This document shows, in pieces, positions 36,719-49,400 of a DNA stretch of 64,000 nucleotides. Within the stretch, counting starts at the first letter, position 1, and each line of letters opens with the position of its first letter. The notes under the pieces are model-generated. The model did not search any database. It saw only the letters and a list, made by a program, of their open reading frames with translations, and was not told where the DNA came from. This DNA comes from Xylaria sp. FL1777 (Eukaryota; Ascomycota; Sordariomycetes; Xylariales; Xylariaceae). Where the stretch lies: positions 1 through 64,000 of the forward strand of contig MU400654.1 of assembly GCA_022578965.1 (NCBI GenBank). The letters run 5' to 3'. The translations under genes were made by a program, and so were the position numbers.

Positions 36719-37527
36719 CTTGAGAAGAAATAAATCAGCTCCTGAAAAGAAGCCATGGTGAAGAAAGTGGATGCCATGGTCTCTTTTTGAATCGTTAGCA
36801 ACAATGATATGCTGAGGCAACGATACAACCGTAATCCTCGTTCCTTCTTTTCCGGGCTTAGCCGCCAAGGGTTGTTCAGGAGTGTTATATGTTAGCAACT
36901 TGCCCATTGCTGGCTTGGACGATCACGGCGCAAGCAAGTAGGGGATCCCTGCATAGAAACCATGTCAGCCAGTCAAATGACCACATTCGGATATCGTGCG
37001 TTTGGTCTACATTTACTAAGTATGTTGATGCCTCGTGTATGCAACGTTGACTTACACGCACGGAAAAGGCACCTGCCCGTGCCTATACCTGCTTATTCGA
37101 TAATAATTGAGCCTTGAAAGCTGATTTGGGTAATCAAGATATCTATTATGGTACTGAATTGTTCGGAACAGTGTGAGCGGGTGCAACGTCGCTTACTCGG
37201 CCAAATACAAGTGAACTTGAGAGGAAGAGGCTAACCGGGGTAGGCTTCTCCACGTCTCCGCACCCACTACTCTCTGTATGGAATCTAATATTTAGTTGGT
37301 GCAGGGGAATTTTCGTTGCGGGGATGTGTGCAACACACTAGTTGGTCCTCGAAGGCAATATTTTCTCTACGTGTGGGAGCACAACGTTGCTATTAATATT
37401 TCGAAAAGAAGTGAGCTAGGTACTGCTGTGCCGTCGTGGTCATCCCGGCTTGGCCAGTGGCTGGATAGCTGGGGTTGCTGAGTTACCGCAGATGTTTAGT
37501 TTGAGTCAGTTATGACGGCTCAGGAAT

Positions 37528-37599
37528 GCGGCGATGGATGCGGCGACGAATGGGGCGACGAATGGGGCGACGAATGTGGCGATGAATGCGGCGATGAAT
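37528..37599. repeat. 12-bp minisatellite, six units
   Basis: Six tandem 12-mers of consensus GCGGCGACGAAT with few changes (C/T and G/A). The unit length is a multiple of three, so the open frame starting at 37534 repeats Ala-[Thr/Met]-Asn-[Gly/Ala/Val]. It is much more GC-rich than its surroundings. Confidence 0.85.
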
Positions 37600-38077
37600 G
37601 CTTCCAAGTCGTCCCGAGCTTCAAACTACGAGTCAAACTTGATCATACTTCAAGCTAACTGCGCAATGGTCTTCATTGCATATCTTTATATAAACGCCTG
37701 TGGCGTGCAAGGTGAGAGGGTTCGGGGTTATCCTCGTGGGGCTTCAGGGTCGGATGAGGTGTGCCACGCGCACCGGTTCATGCGGTTGTCCTTGGATAGT
37801 ATACACGGTTGCCCGCTCTCCTGTTTCTTGCCGGATGCTGGCATAGGTGTTGCAAGCAGCCCGTCAGGCGGAAGAGTGAGGGTCAACTCATCGCGTATAT
37901 CGAGGGATGCTATTGATCATATGAACCGATACCTAGGTATTGTGAGGCAATCATGTCTTAGGTAGTCGTGCACGCCTCCCCAACAGACGAGAACGCAATT
38001 CCACCGTTGCATGGCATCTAAGTAAGATTGATTTACGTTGAAATTACATGGCACCACGGTACGGAATACATCTACCT

Positions 38078-38101
38078 ACCTACCTACCTAGGTAGGTAGG
38101 T
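38078..38101. repeat. Perfect 24-bp palindrome of AGGT/ACCT units
   Basis: Tandem ACCT units run into tandem AGGT units with their junction at CCTAGG, forming a perfect inverted repeat that could extrude as a cruciform. It is the most regular of many such words in the intergenic regions. Confidence 0.85.
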
Positions 38102-38545
38102 TTCGGCTCGCCCCTACTAGGTAGGTGCCGGAACATTATGTCCAGACATACTGTACATACATATTCAAGAAGTGATATCGCATATATACATATGCATATA
38201 AGAGCAAATCGTTATCCAATGAAGATGGGCCTTGATTCAGTGGCCGGTCTACCGGTATTTGACTTGTGCACCAAACGTATTGATGAGTGTTGCCGATTTG
38301 GATGACCCCTCGCGCTACAGTAGGTCAAGGACCTTATATCCAGGAAGCGCACATATACAAGAACAACAGTTAAATAGCAAGACAGCTATTGAGCTGTTCC
38401 CTGTCTACCTTAGGTACGGAGGAAGTAATCAATGAGCGTATCAGTGAACGCCTGTGCTTGTTGAGTTGCGTCCACAACATACAGGCACACCGAAGCAGCA
38501 CGCCGAAGTCATAATAATACGCCGCCACAATTCGGCACCGGTGCT

Positions 38546-40417
38546 ATGTCGACAATGCAACTCTCCAGGCTTCTGCCCCTGCCTGATGACGAGTTGGACC
38601 AGGTCCTTAACTACGCTGCGACCTTGTCCAAATCAGAGGCTGCCGACCATTTCCGCAATTTACTGGGCGACTCGCCTGAGGCCGTCGATTTTATTGCCTC
38701 GTTCAACTCTCGGAGGCAAGATCCCACGTCAAGGCCTAGTTCTGCTGATGCTAGTGGCGCCGCCGCGGGTTCCAATTCCAGCTCTAGTTCTACTGGTCCT
38801 AGGCCTGCTGTTGAACCAGTGCACAAATCAAGCAAGGCCCAGCCCAGGAACAAACGGCCGCTCTTACACACGCCGGCCCCGCGAAGGGTGTTGGATTCCG
38901 GCCCCGCTCCGGGGACTGCGTACAACAAGAAGAACCTCGATGTGGACTATATCGCCCGGCGGCCTAGCCCTGTCATGGCCCCGACAGTTGCGTCCATCAC
39001 TGTCAAGACTATACCCCGCCAGCCTGCAACGCCGCCACCCAGACATACTCAGCCTGGGAAAGGACGGCTGATATCTGATCTCCCCGCTCCCAAGTCCAAG
39101 TCGACGCCCGGGTCACGGTCTTCCACGCCAGGGCCCAAGGCTAAGGTGCATATCTCCGGCGGCACTGCTATGCATGGTGCCTCTACTGCGCTGTCAGATC
39201 TCGATGACGCCATTCGCGCGCTTGAAATGACCACCAACCCATCCCAAACAATCGATGCGACCCTGCGAAGATGTAACTGTGTAGCAGCCCGGCACCCTCT
39301 CCTAGCTTCTGCCCCTAATTGTCTTGGCTGTGGTAAGGTCATCTGCGTCAAGGAAGGCCTCGGTCCCTGCACATTTTGCGGCAGGCAACTTCTAAATTCT
39401 GCAGAGGTTCAATCCATGATTCGTGAACTGCGGGATGAACGCGGTAAAGAAAAGATGGCGAGTAAGTACTATCAACCCCCCTTTTCCACCTAGGTCGTAC
39501 TTAGGGGGCTCTGTGCACGCCTTAGACAAGTGCCTATTCAATCCCGAATATAATCACTTACTCGTTATGTTCAAGTTGATCGCCAAGCACACAGGCGGGC
39601 TGAGTTATCGAAAACTCCGGCACCGTTTTCCAAAATGAGCGATGTCCACGACACAACAAACCAGGCGGAGACTAGGGCTCTGGAGCATCGAGATAGACTG
39701 CTCAGGTTTCAGGCTCAGAATGCCCGCAGAACTACCGTGAGAGATGAAGCTGCCGACTTTGATGTGAGCGGAGCTGTGGCTGGGACGGGCGGAAACATGG
39801 TAAGTTATCATCGAAGTTATTGGTTCTCATTGTACCTGGAATTGGAGTCTGGCGTCCTTGGTTCTCGTGCGTCCTGGACCCGGACGTACGCTTGAAACTC
39901 TTGCGAAGTGTGAAGTGTGTCGCAAATACAATTTCGCAGTAATTAACTTAAGATCTTGCAGTGGGCAACCCCAGAAGAACGTGCTCGGGAGCTCAGGCGA
40001 CAACAGAAGATTCTGCGAGAAATGGAATGGAACGCCCGTCCGGAGTATGAGAAACGTCGACAGGTGATCAGTATTGACCTAGTTGGAGGTAAGGTTGTGC
40101 GAAAAATGGCGCCCGTCGAACGACCAGAGAGTCCCAGCGAAGAAGAAGAAGCCAACGAATACAGTGGTTCGGCCTTGGAGGAGACAACCGGGAATGGTGT
40201 GAGAGGTAATGGTGGTACCTTTAGTAAGAACCCCCTGCTTACTGGTTTGATTAAGCCTGTGTTTGACGCCAAGGGCAAAGAGGCTGCTAAGGAAGGTCGG
40301 AGGGGACATGCTACGAAGTGGCAGCGGGTGCAAGATGATTTGGATAATAATGAGCGTCTCATTCTCGATGGAGGAATTTATGGTCAAGTTGACGGGTCTC
40401 ATGGGCACTTAGGTTGA
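38546..40417 (+). CDS. RQT4: TRIP4/Rqt4-like zinc-finger protein (C2HC5)
   Basis: Exons 38546-39461, 39588-39799 and 39962-40417 give 527 aa. The centre (about 238-285) carries the C2HC5 zinc finger of activating signal cointegrator 1: CNCVAARHPLLASAPNCLGC, then GKVICVKEGLGPCTFCG. The region before it is Pro/Ser/Ala-rich and probably disordered. After the finger come the conserved LSKTPAPFSK and HRDRLLRFQAQNARRTTVRD, DEAADFDV, then WATPEERARELRRQQKIL and SIDLVGGKVVRKMAP. In yeast, Rqt4 is a ubiquitin-binding subunit of the RQT complex, which splits collided ribosomes. Intron 1 uses a CCAAG acceptor; a CAG three bases downstream would put the message out of frame. Confidence 0.92.
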
Positions 40418-42141
40418 GTGATATTGAGCTTGGCGGGAAGGGAGTGCGAAGATCAGTTATGATCCCAACGACTAGAGACTTGACAACTACGTACATAACA
40501 AGTAGTGGTCTGTCAACGGACACCAAGGGCCTTGTATTGTCCCGCTTCACATCCTCACACCAGGGAGCATTGCTTACTGAGCAGCTTTCAATATCCTGAT
40601 ATTCAACAGATAACCAGGACAGCTCAATGAGGCATGCGTGAGAAGACAACTAGACAGCAAGTATGCTATCCACCTCACGTAGGTAGAGAGATGTGTAACA
40701 GTGCAACTACGTAGCATGGATTGATAATTGATCTATCTATGCACAACAAGGCTAACCTGATGTTTGCTTTGTGAGGGACTCACTACTAAGTGCATCAAGT
40801 AGAGAACTGCACTCTAAGCATAGGCCAATCACTTAGTTAACAACTTAAGGGGAGTTAAGTCCATATTATCCTTTTATGCATAAGGTAGGTACCTAGGTAC
40901 TTTTATTTACCTTTTTAATATAACTAAATTTTTAATATAATACTTAAGTAATAATACTTGTTGCATGGGGTTTTTATCCGGCTTTTTGTACGGTTTTACC
41001 TATGGGTACACAGGTAGAAGGACTGCGCTACAAAGCAGCACAGCAGGTTATTAATAATAATAATAAGTAATAATACATATAGTTATAATACACTTATTAT
41101 ATAGTTTAAGGAACTTTATTGCATAAAGCAACATATATTACATAGGGTGAATTTATCTTTTAATATGATTAGGACTATACCTAATTAGGTAGTTTAAGTG
41201 CGGCCAATGTAGCATAAGCTATGCGTACTTACGCATACAGTGCCTACTGGTATAGGGAGATGCTGTGACGTGGACATTGTGGGTAGGTAACAGCAAGCCG
41301 AAGAGATGGAGACATGACACGTATTACACTAAGTACTAAGTTGGTATCTGTCTGCCATCAATTCAACAGGTACCTACCCCTCTAACTACTGTAGTTTTAG
41401 GAGCGTTGTGTAGATAATGCTTGAGATGGTGCATTAGGGTTAGCACCATGCAACATTCATGTGCATGAACTTATACTACTACCCTACCTACTGCGTAGGT
41501 AGCATACAATACCTACTCCCCCATCATCAAGTCAAGGAACAGGCACCAGTTGGCTTATTTGTAGGTGAGTCAATAGGTCGGTGAACCACTAGCCTAGGTA
41601 CACAGTGCCAGTAGATACCTATATGTATATATTGTTGATAGGTAGGTACCTTTGTGCACTAGTATATCATCTACCTGCTATGTCCGCAGCTTATATTGGG
41701 GAGGCTTATGCTGTATCACTGCGCTAGGGGTGATCCGATACCTACTTCTGTAGGTATTCAAGGATGAGAGATAAAAAAAATCACCAGGCCAACCAACCAG
41801 GCCACCGAGCTTGACCGCCAAAGTGGAAAATTCAAGATTTTTTTTCCCTCCAGACTCACGAGTCGGAGACAACATTTCCTGCCCCCCTACTTCAATTTAC
41901 CACTCTATTCCTGCCTCCACTCTCGAGAGAGTGCTCGAAGTACCGTACATTTCCCTTCTCTGTGACCGCCCAACCATTGTGTTGTCAGGTCCTCGGCATC
42001 CCCGGCACATCCAGCTCACACGGGACGCTTTCCTCCCTTCTCCCTTCCTGCCCTCACAACCGGCGCCACGCATAAGCGTATCTACAGTCCGTTCCTCTCT
42101 TCGCGTATCAGCGTATCGATTGACTCGTAGCCGGAGCAACA
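40418..42141. other. Intergenic, AT-rich with AGGTA words, CT-rich promoter
   Basis: From 40,860 to 41,760 it is AT-rich with many TAGGTA/TACCTA words and an (AAT)n stretch (about 41,052-41,066). The last 300 bases are pyrimidine-rich (TTTTTTTCCCTCC and CTCCCTTCTCCC-like tracts), typical of promoters/leaders of strongly expressed fungal genes. No gene seen. Confidence 0.6.
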
Positions 42142-44436
42142 ATGGGCAATATTCTTTCCACCCTCTCAGGCGCCGATCCACTAGCCAAGGACCAGCTGGA
42201 CAAGAGGATTGCTGAACAGGACCAACGTGTAGCCGCCCTCCAGGAAGAAGCCGATGCCTTACGGCAAAAGATTGCTGCCCTGGAACGCGAAAGCGAGCAG
42301 CAGGCAGACAGACATCAAGCTGAGTTACAGGAGCGGGAGAACGCTACTGCTGCCCGCGCTCTCGAATTGGATGGTGCAGCCAAACAACAGTTGACCACCC
42401 TGGAGGAGAAGCTTGCTGCCCTCGACCAAGCCAAGGAATCCCTATTACAGGAGCTTTCTGCCACCAAGCAGGATTTGGATGGGTCCGCAGAGAAGCATCG
42501 CTCACTTGACAGCCATCTGACCATTGCTAAGAAGGAGCTCGCCGATATAGCTGCCGCCCGTGACGCCCTACAGGCGGAGCAAAGCAAAATTACACAAGAG
42601 CTAGTCTCTGTCAAGAAGGCTTATGATGAGCAGAAGATCGCCTTAGCCAAGTCGCAAAACCATAACCAGCAGCTTCAGCAATCGAACGAAGCGCTCAGCA
42701 AGGGGTCCGACGAGCAGCTGGCCACCGCCAATGCCACTTTAGCCGAGGTGCGATCCGATCTGGCGCAGGCACAAGAGAAGCTCACTGCTGAGTTGAGTGC
42801 TGCTCAGGCTGAGACTGCGGAATGGCAAGAGAAGCATCAGACCTTAAAATCCACATACGATAGCCTAGCCAGTAAATCTGATGTCGCAAATAAGGAGTTA
42901 TCCGAATGGCAACAGAAACACCAGACTTTGCAGACGACGTACGAAAACCTCCAGGCCGAATCGGAAGCGATGAAACAGCGGGTTGCCGAGTGGGAACATA
43001 AGCACCAGGCGCTGCAGGCAGACTACGATGCTATCACTACCGAACGTGACGCTGCAGAAAAGCAGGTTGCAGAGTGGCGGGAAAAGCATAAGGCTTTACA
43101 GGCCACCTATGATAACCTAGTTAACGATTCGGAAGGTAGCAAGAAGGAAACTATTGAATGGCAAGAGAAGCTGAGGGCCTCAGAAGATAAGTTGGACAGC
43201 ATTGCCAGTGACCTGGAGGCTGCCCAGAAAGAAGCAGCTTCGTGGCAAGAGAAGCATCAGACTTTACAGACAAGCTTTGATGGTCTTGTCAGTGAATATG
43301 ATGCATCCAAGAAGGAAGCTTCTGCTGAATTGGAGGCAGCCAAGAAGCAGTCCTCTGAATGGCAAGAGAAGCATACTATTATTGTGGGTGAACTAGATGC
43401 CGCAAAGAAGGAATCGTCATTGTGGCACGAGAAACATGCAGCTGTTTCAGATGAATTGAATACTGCTAGAAAGGAGTCGCTGGAGTGGCAGGAGAAGAAC
43501 AAGGTCTCCGAGGATAAGTACGCCACGATTTCGAACGACCTGGAAGACGCCCAGAAAGTGGTATCTGAATCGAAGAAAAAGCACGACGCTTTAACTGCAG
43601 AACTAGATACAGCCAAGAAAGAATATGCAGAGTTCGAAGAGAAGTTTAAGACGTTACAGGGTGCCCAAGTTGAGTCGGCCGAGGCGTCTGAGTCATTGAA
43701 ACAGGCGGTGGAGGCAGGCAAGAAGCAGCACCAGGATCTCCAAGAAAAATACGACACCCTTGTGAAAGAACTAGAGGGGAAAATAAAGGCTTTGGGAGAA
43801 AGTCATGAGGCAGAGTTGGACAAGCGCCGTAACGAAAAGGAAAAGACTGAGAAAGAACTAGCTGAACTACAGGATAGCAACAATGGTCTCAAGGCCGAGA
43901 TCGAAAAGACAACTCAGCAAGTCACTGAATTAAAGACAAAACTGGAGTCTACAGAGGAAGAGGAGAGCAAGCTCAGATCCCAGATCAACGAGAAGTCGGC
44001 GGAGACTCAGAATACTACGAAGCAAATCACTGAACTACAGGAGAAACTCGAGAGTGTAGAAGTGGAGAGCGCCAAAGCCAAGGCTCAGGTCAATGAACAG
44101 TCTACCGAAATTGCCAACCTTCGTGAGCAAAGCGAGGCTGCCCAAAAGAAGTGCACTACAGCCGAAGAAGGTCTCCAGACCGCACACAAGGTATGTTGTC
44201 ACCGTTATTCCAGCTCTTAGTCAATATCATGTATCGGAACTAACATTACGACACAGGACAAGGTCGCGCTTGAAGCCAAACTTGCTGAACTAGAAGCGGA
44301 CTTGGAAACAGTGAGGGATTCGAAGTCAGAACTGCAATCTACCATTAACCGCCTGGAGAGCGAGAAAAAGGACCTGCTGGAAGATCTGAAGGCAAAGCCT
44401 AACGGTACTGTTCAAGCAGAGGAGGAGGCAGAGTAA
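42142..44436 (+). CDS. Long coiled-coil protein with N-myristoylation-type start
   Basis: Two exons (42142-44190, 44257-44436), 742 aa. After MGNILSTLSGADP, which fits the N-myristoylation consensus (Gly2, Ser6), nearly the whole protein is heptad-rich coiled coil with Glu, Lys, Gln, Ala. From about residue 215 to 480 a unit of about 28 residues with a conserved Trp recurs (EWQEKHQTL, EWQQKHQTL, EWEHKHQAL, EWREKHKAL, SWQEKHQTL, EWQEKHTII, LWHEKHAAV, EWQEKNKVS). The 66-nt intron (GTATGT...ACACAG) lies near the end; the last exon ends NGTVQAEEEAE. It probably dimerises into a long rod, possibly membrane-anchored. It resembles tethering or scaffold proteins in form only; no family was identified. 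Confidence 0.85.
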
Positions 44437-44969
44437 GCCGGCGAGGCAGCTGTCAAACTCTTTGATTTATGGGAGAGGGGTTATAATCATGATGAAAGGA
44501 AGGCTACCGAAAAGAACTTGCCGTACCTGTGATGTATGAAAGGCCACTTTGCGCTTAACGTATGCTTTTACTGTCGATGTAGATACCCAATGTTGTATGA
44601 CTAATGATAATGTCAATGAATGCATTTTGTCACCATAAATATCACTTGCTGATTGAACCTGCTAAACTAGGCTAGGTAGTTTAACACCTGTATGCAGGCT
44701 ACCTAGGTACTTTAACAACACAATTACATTCCACAATTATTAGCCCACAATACCATACCTACCCTTTCTCAAAAGTTACACCTCTATATCCTCATCTCTG
44801 GCTTTTGCCCCGGCCATTAGCTGGGTCCATCTGTACCCCTCACTTCTAATATAGGAGCCCTTGCGTTCGGATACCTATGTATGTCATGGCGAAATTAAGA
44901 ATTAAGAGGCCGATGGCTCAGCCGCACCACTCAGTGTTGTATAGGTTGCATTGTACTATCGCTGTAGTA
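44437..44969. other. Intergenic, no gene seen
   Basis: 3' region of the coiled-coil gene followed by AT-rich sequence with a few TAGGTA words. Confidence 0.5.
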
Positions 44970-45388
44970 TCAAGACACCTCGTTGACAATGATAAACTCC
45001 CACTCATTACCACCGCTGCAACCGGCCCAGTTGGCCAGGCATAGGTAGCCGTCCGACATGGCTGTGCCGTCCTTGACGGTACGCCTCTTACAAATATTGA
45101 AGTCAGTCATCAGCCCCGGGAAGTACAAGTCTAGGCACAAAGTGTCGGATCCGAATGTGAGCTGGTAGTGCTGTTTCATCGGCAATTTGACCCTCGCGGT
45201 AACAAGACCTTACTGTTAATGCAATCCATTGGAGTCACGGCCAAAACTGGCCTCAAAGAAGGACAGACTTTTGTTGTGTCCAAGCCGCCGCCTGAAGAGA
45301 GTAGCGCTGCGTTGGCAGTAATCGCGATATAGCAGCTACCTAGGGTGGGGTGTGTTCCACCTACCAGTCTTCCCCCGATCCACAACAT
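44970..45388 (-). CDS. Possible small Cys-containing protein, structure unresolved
   Basis: Two overlapping minus-strand frames look protein-like: 45388-45176 (GSCYIAITANAALLSSGGGL, then DTTKVCPSLRPVLAVTPMDC) and 45185-44970 (LTFGSDTLCLDLYFPGLM, then SDGYLCLANWAGCSGGNEWE). They meet at 45,180-45,215, where a GTAAGG donor is seen, but no acceptor at a plausible distance joins them in phase. Either the gene is decayed or I have the splice wrong. No family recognised and no clear signal peptide. Confidence 0.25.
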
Positions 45389-46484
45389 CCCAGAAGAATA
45401 GACACTATACTATGGTGCTGGAAAATACAATATTTCGAACAATCTCAGGTTATGAAACAGCAATTATGGCCCTCGGGAACGTAACGATCCTTTCTCTCCG
45501 CCGATTACCCTCTCGAATGGACGAGGCAATGCACTAAATTCTTGCTCATTCGACATTTTACCTATGGCAAACAGCCCAGCTCGAACGGGGCCGAGGGCGT
45601 AGGTACAACATCCACGAGTCGATCCGAATAGATCTCAAATAACCGTTATAACGTCTAATGGGACATCCATGCCACTGAACTACGCCGAGGACTATTTATA
45701 ACAAGAAGGACTTTGAATCCTCTTACACACTCAAAATGCCGAGACTGGTCCTACGCAGAGCGAAGTAAATCGGAAATTGATTCACCTTATTCTCGACGGT
45801 TATAGATGATGGAGTTAAAAGAGTTCCTGATTAAGATAAAAGAAGTGACATTTAAACGTAAAGCTAAAGGTTAGCTTAGCTAGGAAACTCCTTATCCTCG
45901 ATGATGCAGAGAAGGTGTTTAGTTCGTGCAGTTGATGCGGCGACTCGCGTGGTTTATCAATGCAACAGTCTCAGTCTTTTTGACAGCTTCTCTAACAATT
46001 CCGGGTAACACACGGCAAGGATCACGTATTCAAGAGGCTAACTTGGGAGCATGGCGAGGTAGGTAAAGCAACAGTATGACCGAGCTTAACAGCAACCCAA
46101 TGTACTTAACCAAAGAGATCGAAGCGGAGGCTGTGACGACCTAGATCTCGAGTTCGAGTGATATATCACTCTATTCTAAATACTTAGATGCAATATGAGG
46201 GGGTCGATGTTTTCAGCCTTTCCTATGTCTTATTATTGCTAATCCTGTCGTCTCTTTGTTTATCTAAAAGCCATTTCCCGTTTTGAGAAGATGAACTAGC
46301 GGGGAGTCTTTGTATCATCGTGTTCTTTCAACTCCTCAGGCTGCAGCGAAGTATTCACTTCGTTCGCTCCATTGGTGACACGGCTAGTTGCGGTAGGATC
46401 TGTTTGCATTCGCAGTCACGGTTTATGGTGATTTCGCTATACCTTGGCGAGGCTAATACTTGAGCAAGGTGTGTAGTTGTCGCG
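45389..46484. other. Intergenic, no gene seen
   Basis: Non-coding by eye. The last 200 bases are presumably the promoter of the downstream HExxH gene. Confidence 0.55.
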
Positions 46485-49400
46485 ATGCCCCCTTTCGATC
46501 TGGCTATGGCCCAAACCGAGGCCGAGCAGGAGTTCGAAGAAGATGTTCACATGTGGATGGATTGGGCCCCAAAGATTCCCCAAGATATTAATTATTCCTG
46601 GTTTCCATTTTGCAAGGCACTTGCTGAGAATCACCGAGATGTCACCGGCATATTCCAGCCTCCACCCCCACCATCAGTACCACAGTATGTCCAACAGAAA
46701 CATGTTGACAAACAAACGGGCCGGAAAAAAGACGTTCTATTTGTAGAAATTCCGGCGGACAAGGTGCCGATTAAGGATCCAACGAAAGGATCATGGGACC
46801 ATGTTGTCTATCTTCCTGAGTGGATGGACCCAGATTACAAGGAGACTTTTATGAAAACGCCTGCCGGGGGATGGAGAAAAAACACTGTCCGAGAGGCAAT
46901 ATCCAATTTACGGCCAGCTTTGCGCCTTGAAGACGCCATCCGAAACCCTACCAATTACGCATTACGGTTTGGGATAGCCGAGGGCCGACTAGATGGTCGG
47001 AGTCGGATGAGCCCAACCTGGTCTAAGACGCGCGACCCCATCGATGACTTCGTCAACCAGGTAAACCAGCTAGACGATTCAGAGAGGGAGTTAGCGGTAG
47101 ACGTGAGCCGCGAAAGACTGGCGGCTCGGAATGAGCTACCGGCTCCTGGGCAAGAAATACTTCCCGAGGTTATGGAGGCACTGTTGAGGATGAACGGCGG
47201 TGAGTAATTCTTGGAGTCATACTCTTCTTGTCCTAGCCACTACTAGAGTACAAAGGCTCCGTTTCCGAGTAGATTCATGTTTTGGGGCGCTTCGGTTCAC
47301 GCTCAGAATGGCGGTTACTGATCCCAAGTGTTCTAGTGCTGACGAACGCACAGTTGAAGGACAAGGTGGAGCAGGCCGCCCGGACTGGCCAGAGCCTCGA
47401 CCACATTGTAGATGAGTTGGGGAAGACAAACCCTCGGATCAAAAAAGTCCATCAAGTTTTCCTCCAAAACGCCCTGGATGATCAAGACTACCAGCGTATA
47501 CTTCTGTCCGGCTTGACGACTGACGAGATGATTCAATACAATCATCACAGTATGTCGGACGATGCTGTGACCGACCTAGACAACCCAATTCACCCGTAAG
47601 CACTCAACAAGGGCGCTCACGCGCATCTTAATCTAGTCTAACACATGCCTGTATACAGTCTATTTCAAAGAAACCGGTGGTTAGATTCGCGATGGAAGGG
47701 CTCGGCGCCGGAAACACCGAAGCTTGCATACAACATTGGCGGGACGAGAGAAGAATGGGATGTGGTAAGCATTTTCTCGCTTCCCGTCGCCTATCAGGAT
47801 GGCGAAACAAGGATTGCTAATACCCCAATAGGGAACAAATGATGTCCTCTGGAATGCCCTTCAGCCGGCGCTGCAGCTTGTTTCTATGATCCTCTCTAAA
47901 TCACCGCCGCATCTAGAAGCGTTATGTAATTTGAACACCAGGCAGCCCGTCAACCCACTACAGGACGGCCGAAAAGTGAAATCAACACCAACCCTCACCA
48001 AGTATGTATTAGAGAAGGACATTGATATGAATCTGACTTATCCAGCGATACGTGAGCTGAAGGAGGTTCACAACTATGACTGGAAGTCAAATATACTACG
48101 CTATCTTTCTCGCTGCTTGGAGCTAGACATAGAGTCGGGGTACACCCTGCCGTACACAGACTTGAAACCTGACACCGAGAGTCACCGTGATGAACCATGT
48201 GACTCTTTCTCAGTAGGGTCCGCTGGGTTATATAATGAGGGGTCGAAACAGTTAGTCTACTATTGTCCTACGTTTCCCCTTGTGCAGACTTCGGGCCTCG
48301 CTGCTTTTGCATACCCTCAAGATTGCTTGAATTCTTATTCTTTAGGGTTATTATTAACCTCAGCTTGGAAACAGCACAATTCGAATCAGACTGGCGGCTG
48401 AAATAATCTGGCCCTTGTTGGTGCCCCAATACAGTAAGAGCGAGAAGATGGCCTGCTCTTTTGAGATCGGCATCACATTGTTACATGAGTTTGCGGTATG
48501 TGAAGATAACCTTATCGTGGAAAATCGCGCGAGATAGCTCTTTGCGTTCTTTATTATGTCTAGTAGGCAGTTAACTGATAACAGCCACTTCTCGTTTCTA
48601 GCATGCTATAGTCCAGGCAGGGTACCGATTGTGCTCAGACACCTCGGCTCACGCTCTAGTATGTGTCTCGGCGCTGTTCATCTTAGGCTTCGGCAGGGTT
48701 CTTCCTCCTACATAATATAAGGCCCTCCTTACCGAGACTCTATGCCCTCAGGTCTATTTGCCTCTTCTGTTCAGCCAGGTGTTTATTGGTTCCCGCAATG
48801 TCTAACTATAGGCTTTTTACAGGGCCAGGATCCAGAGGTTACGAGGCTGCTTCTTAGTCTCAAAGGCCTTGTGTTTGACATGGACTCGAACTTTGGTGAG
48901 CCATACTTTGAGGATTACCCGGCAGCCGAGGTTGGTCACCAACTAGAGCATTCGTTATGGGGTGTTAATGGGTTCCCTCTCGAGTTTCCCAACAGACATT
49001 ACGTTGGTCTCTTGATTATGACTCATCAGGAATCTCATCCTTACACCAGGTCACCCTACAGGATAGGTACCGAATTCCCCTTGTTACATTATTATCGAAC
49101 AGTGCCGCTGGATCATGTGGCCAAGTTTTTTAGGAAGAGCTTTTGGGACAAGGAATTTGAAGCATACGGCTTTACTGCCCTAAAAATGAAGAGAGATAAT
49201 AGCGCCCCCCAAAAGAACTTGTGGCATTACCCAGACGAACTTGACCGGGATCTAGTCGTAGCGTACTACGGCGATGACCTGGCCCAGTTCCTCACAGCCG
49301 TGCCCTTTATATTACACGTGTCTCGTCACCGCGTGCTAGCTAAGTATCTCAGAGCGCTCGTACTCGAAGCAGCGTACCGGAAGCAGTACGACAAATGGTG

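Larger units (their letters stand above)
36719..38545. other. Intergenic between divergent genes
   Basis: Holds the promoters of the glycosidase (minus) and Rqt4 (plus), a 12-bp minisatellite (37528-37599) and a perfect AGGT/ACCT palindrome (38078-38101). A 143-aa frame at 37534-37965 starts in the minisatellite and is not called as a gene. Confidence 0.55.

Noticed and set aside
36719..36907. Upstream extension of the glycosidase to an in-frame start at 36907
   Set aside because: It would put 63 non-hydrophobic residues before a clear signal peptide that begins at 36718.
38454..39071. 205-aa plus-strand open frame
   Set aside because: A different frame of the Rqt4 first exon; Pro/Arg-rich by-product of its low-complexity region. 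The Rqt4 frame has the zinc finger.
48742..48822. Start of the large HExxH exon at an ATG in 48742
   Set aside because: A CTTTTTACAG acceptor with a CTAAC branch at 48,803 starts the exon at 48823. Upstream exons carry HEFAH in phase, so the ATG is inside an intron.
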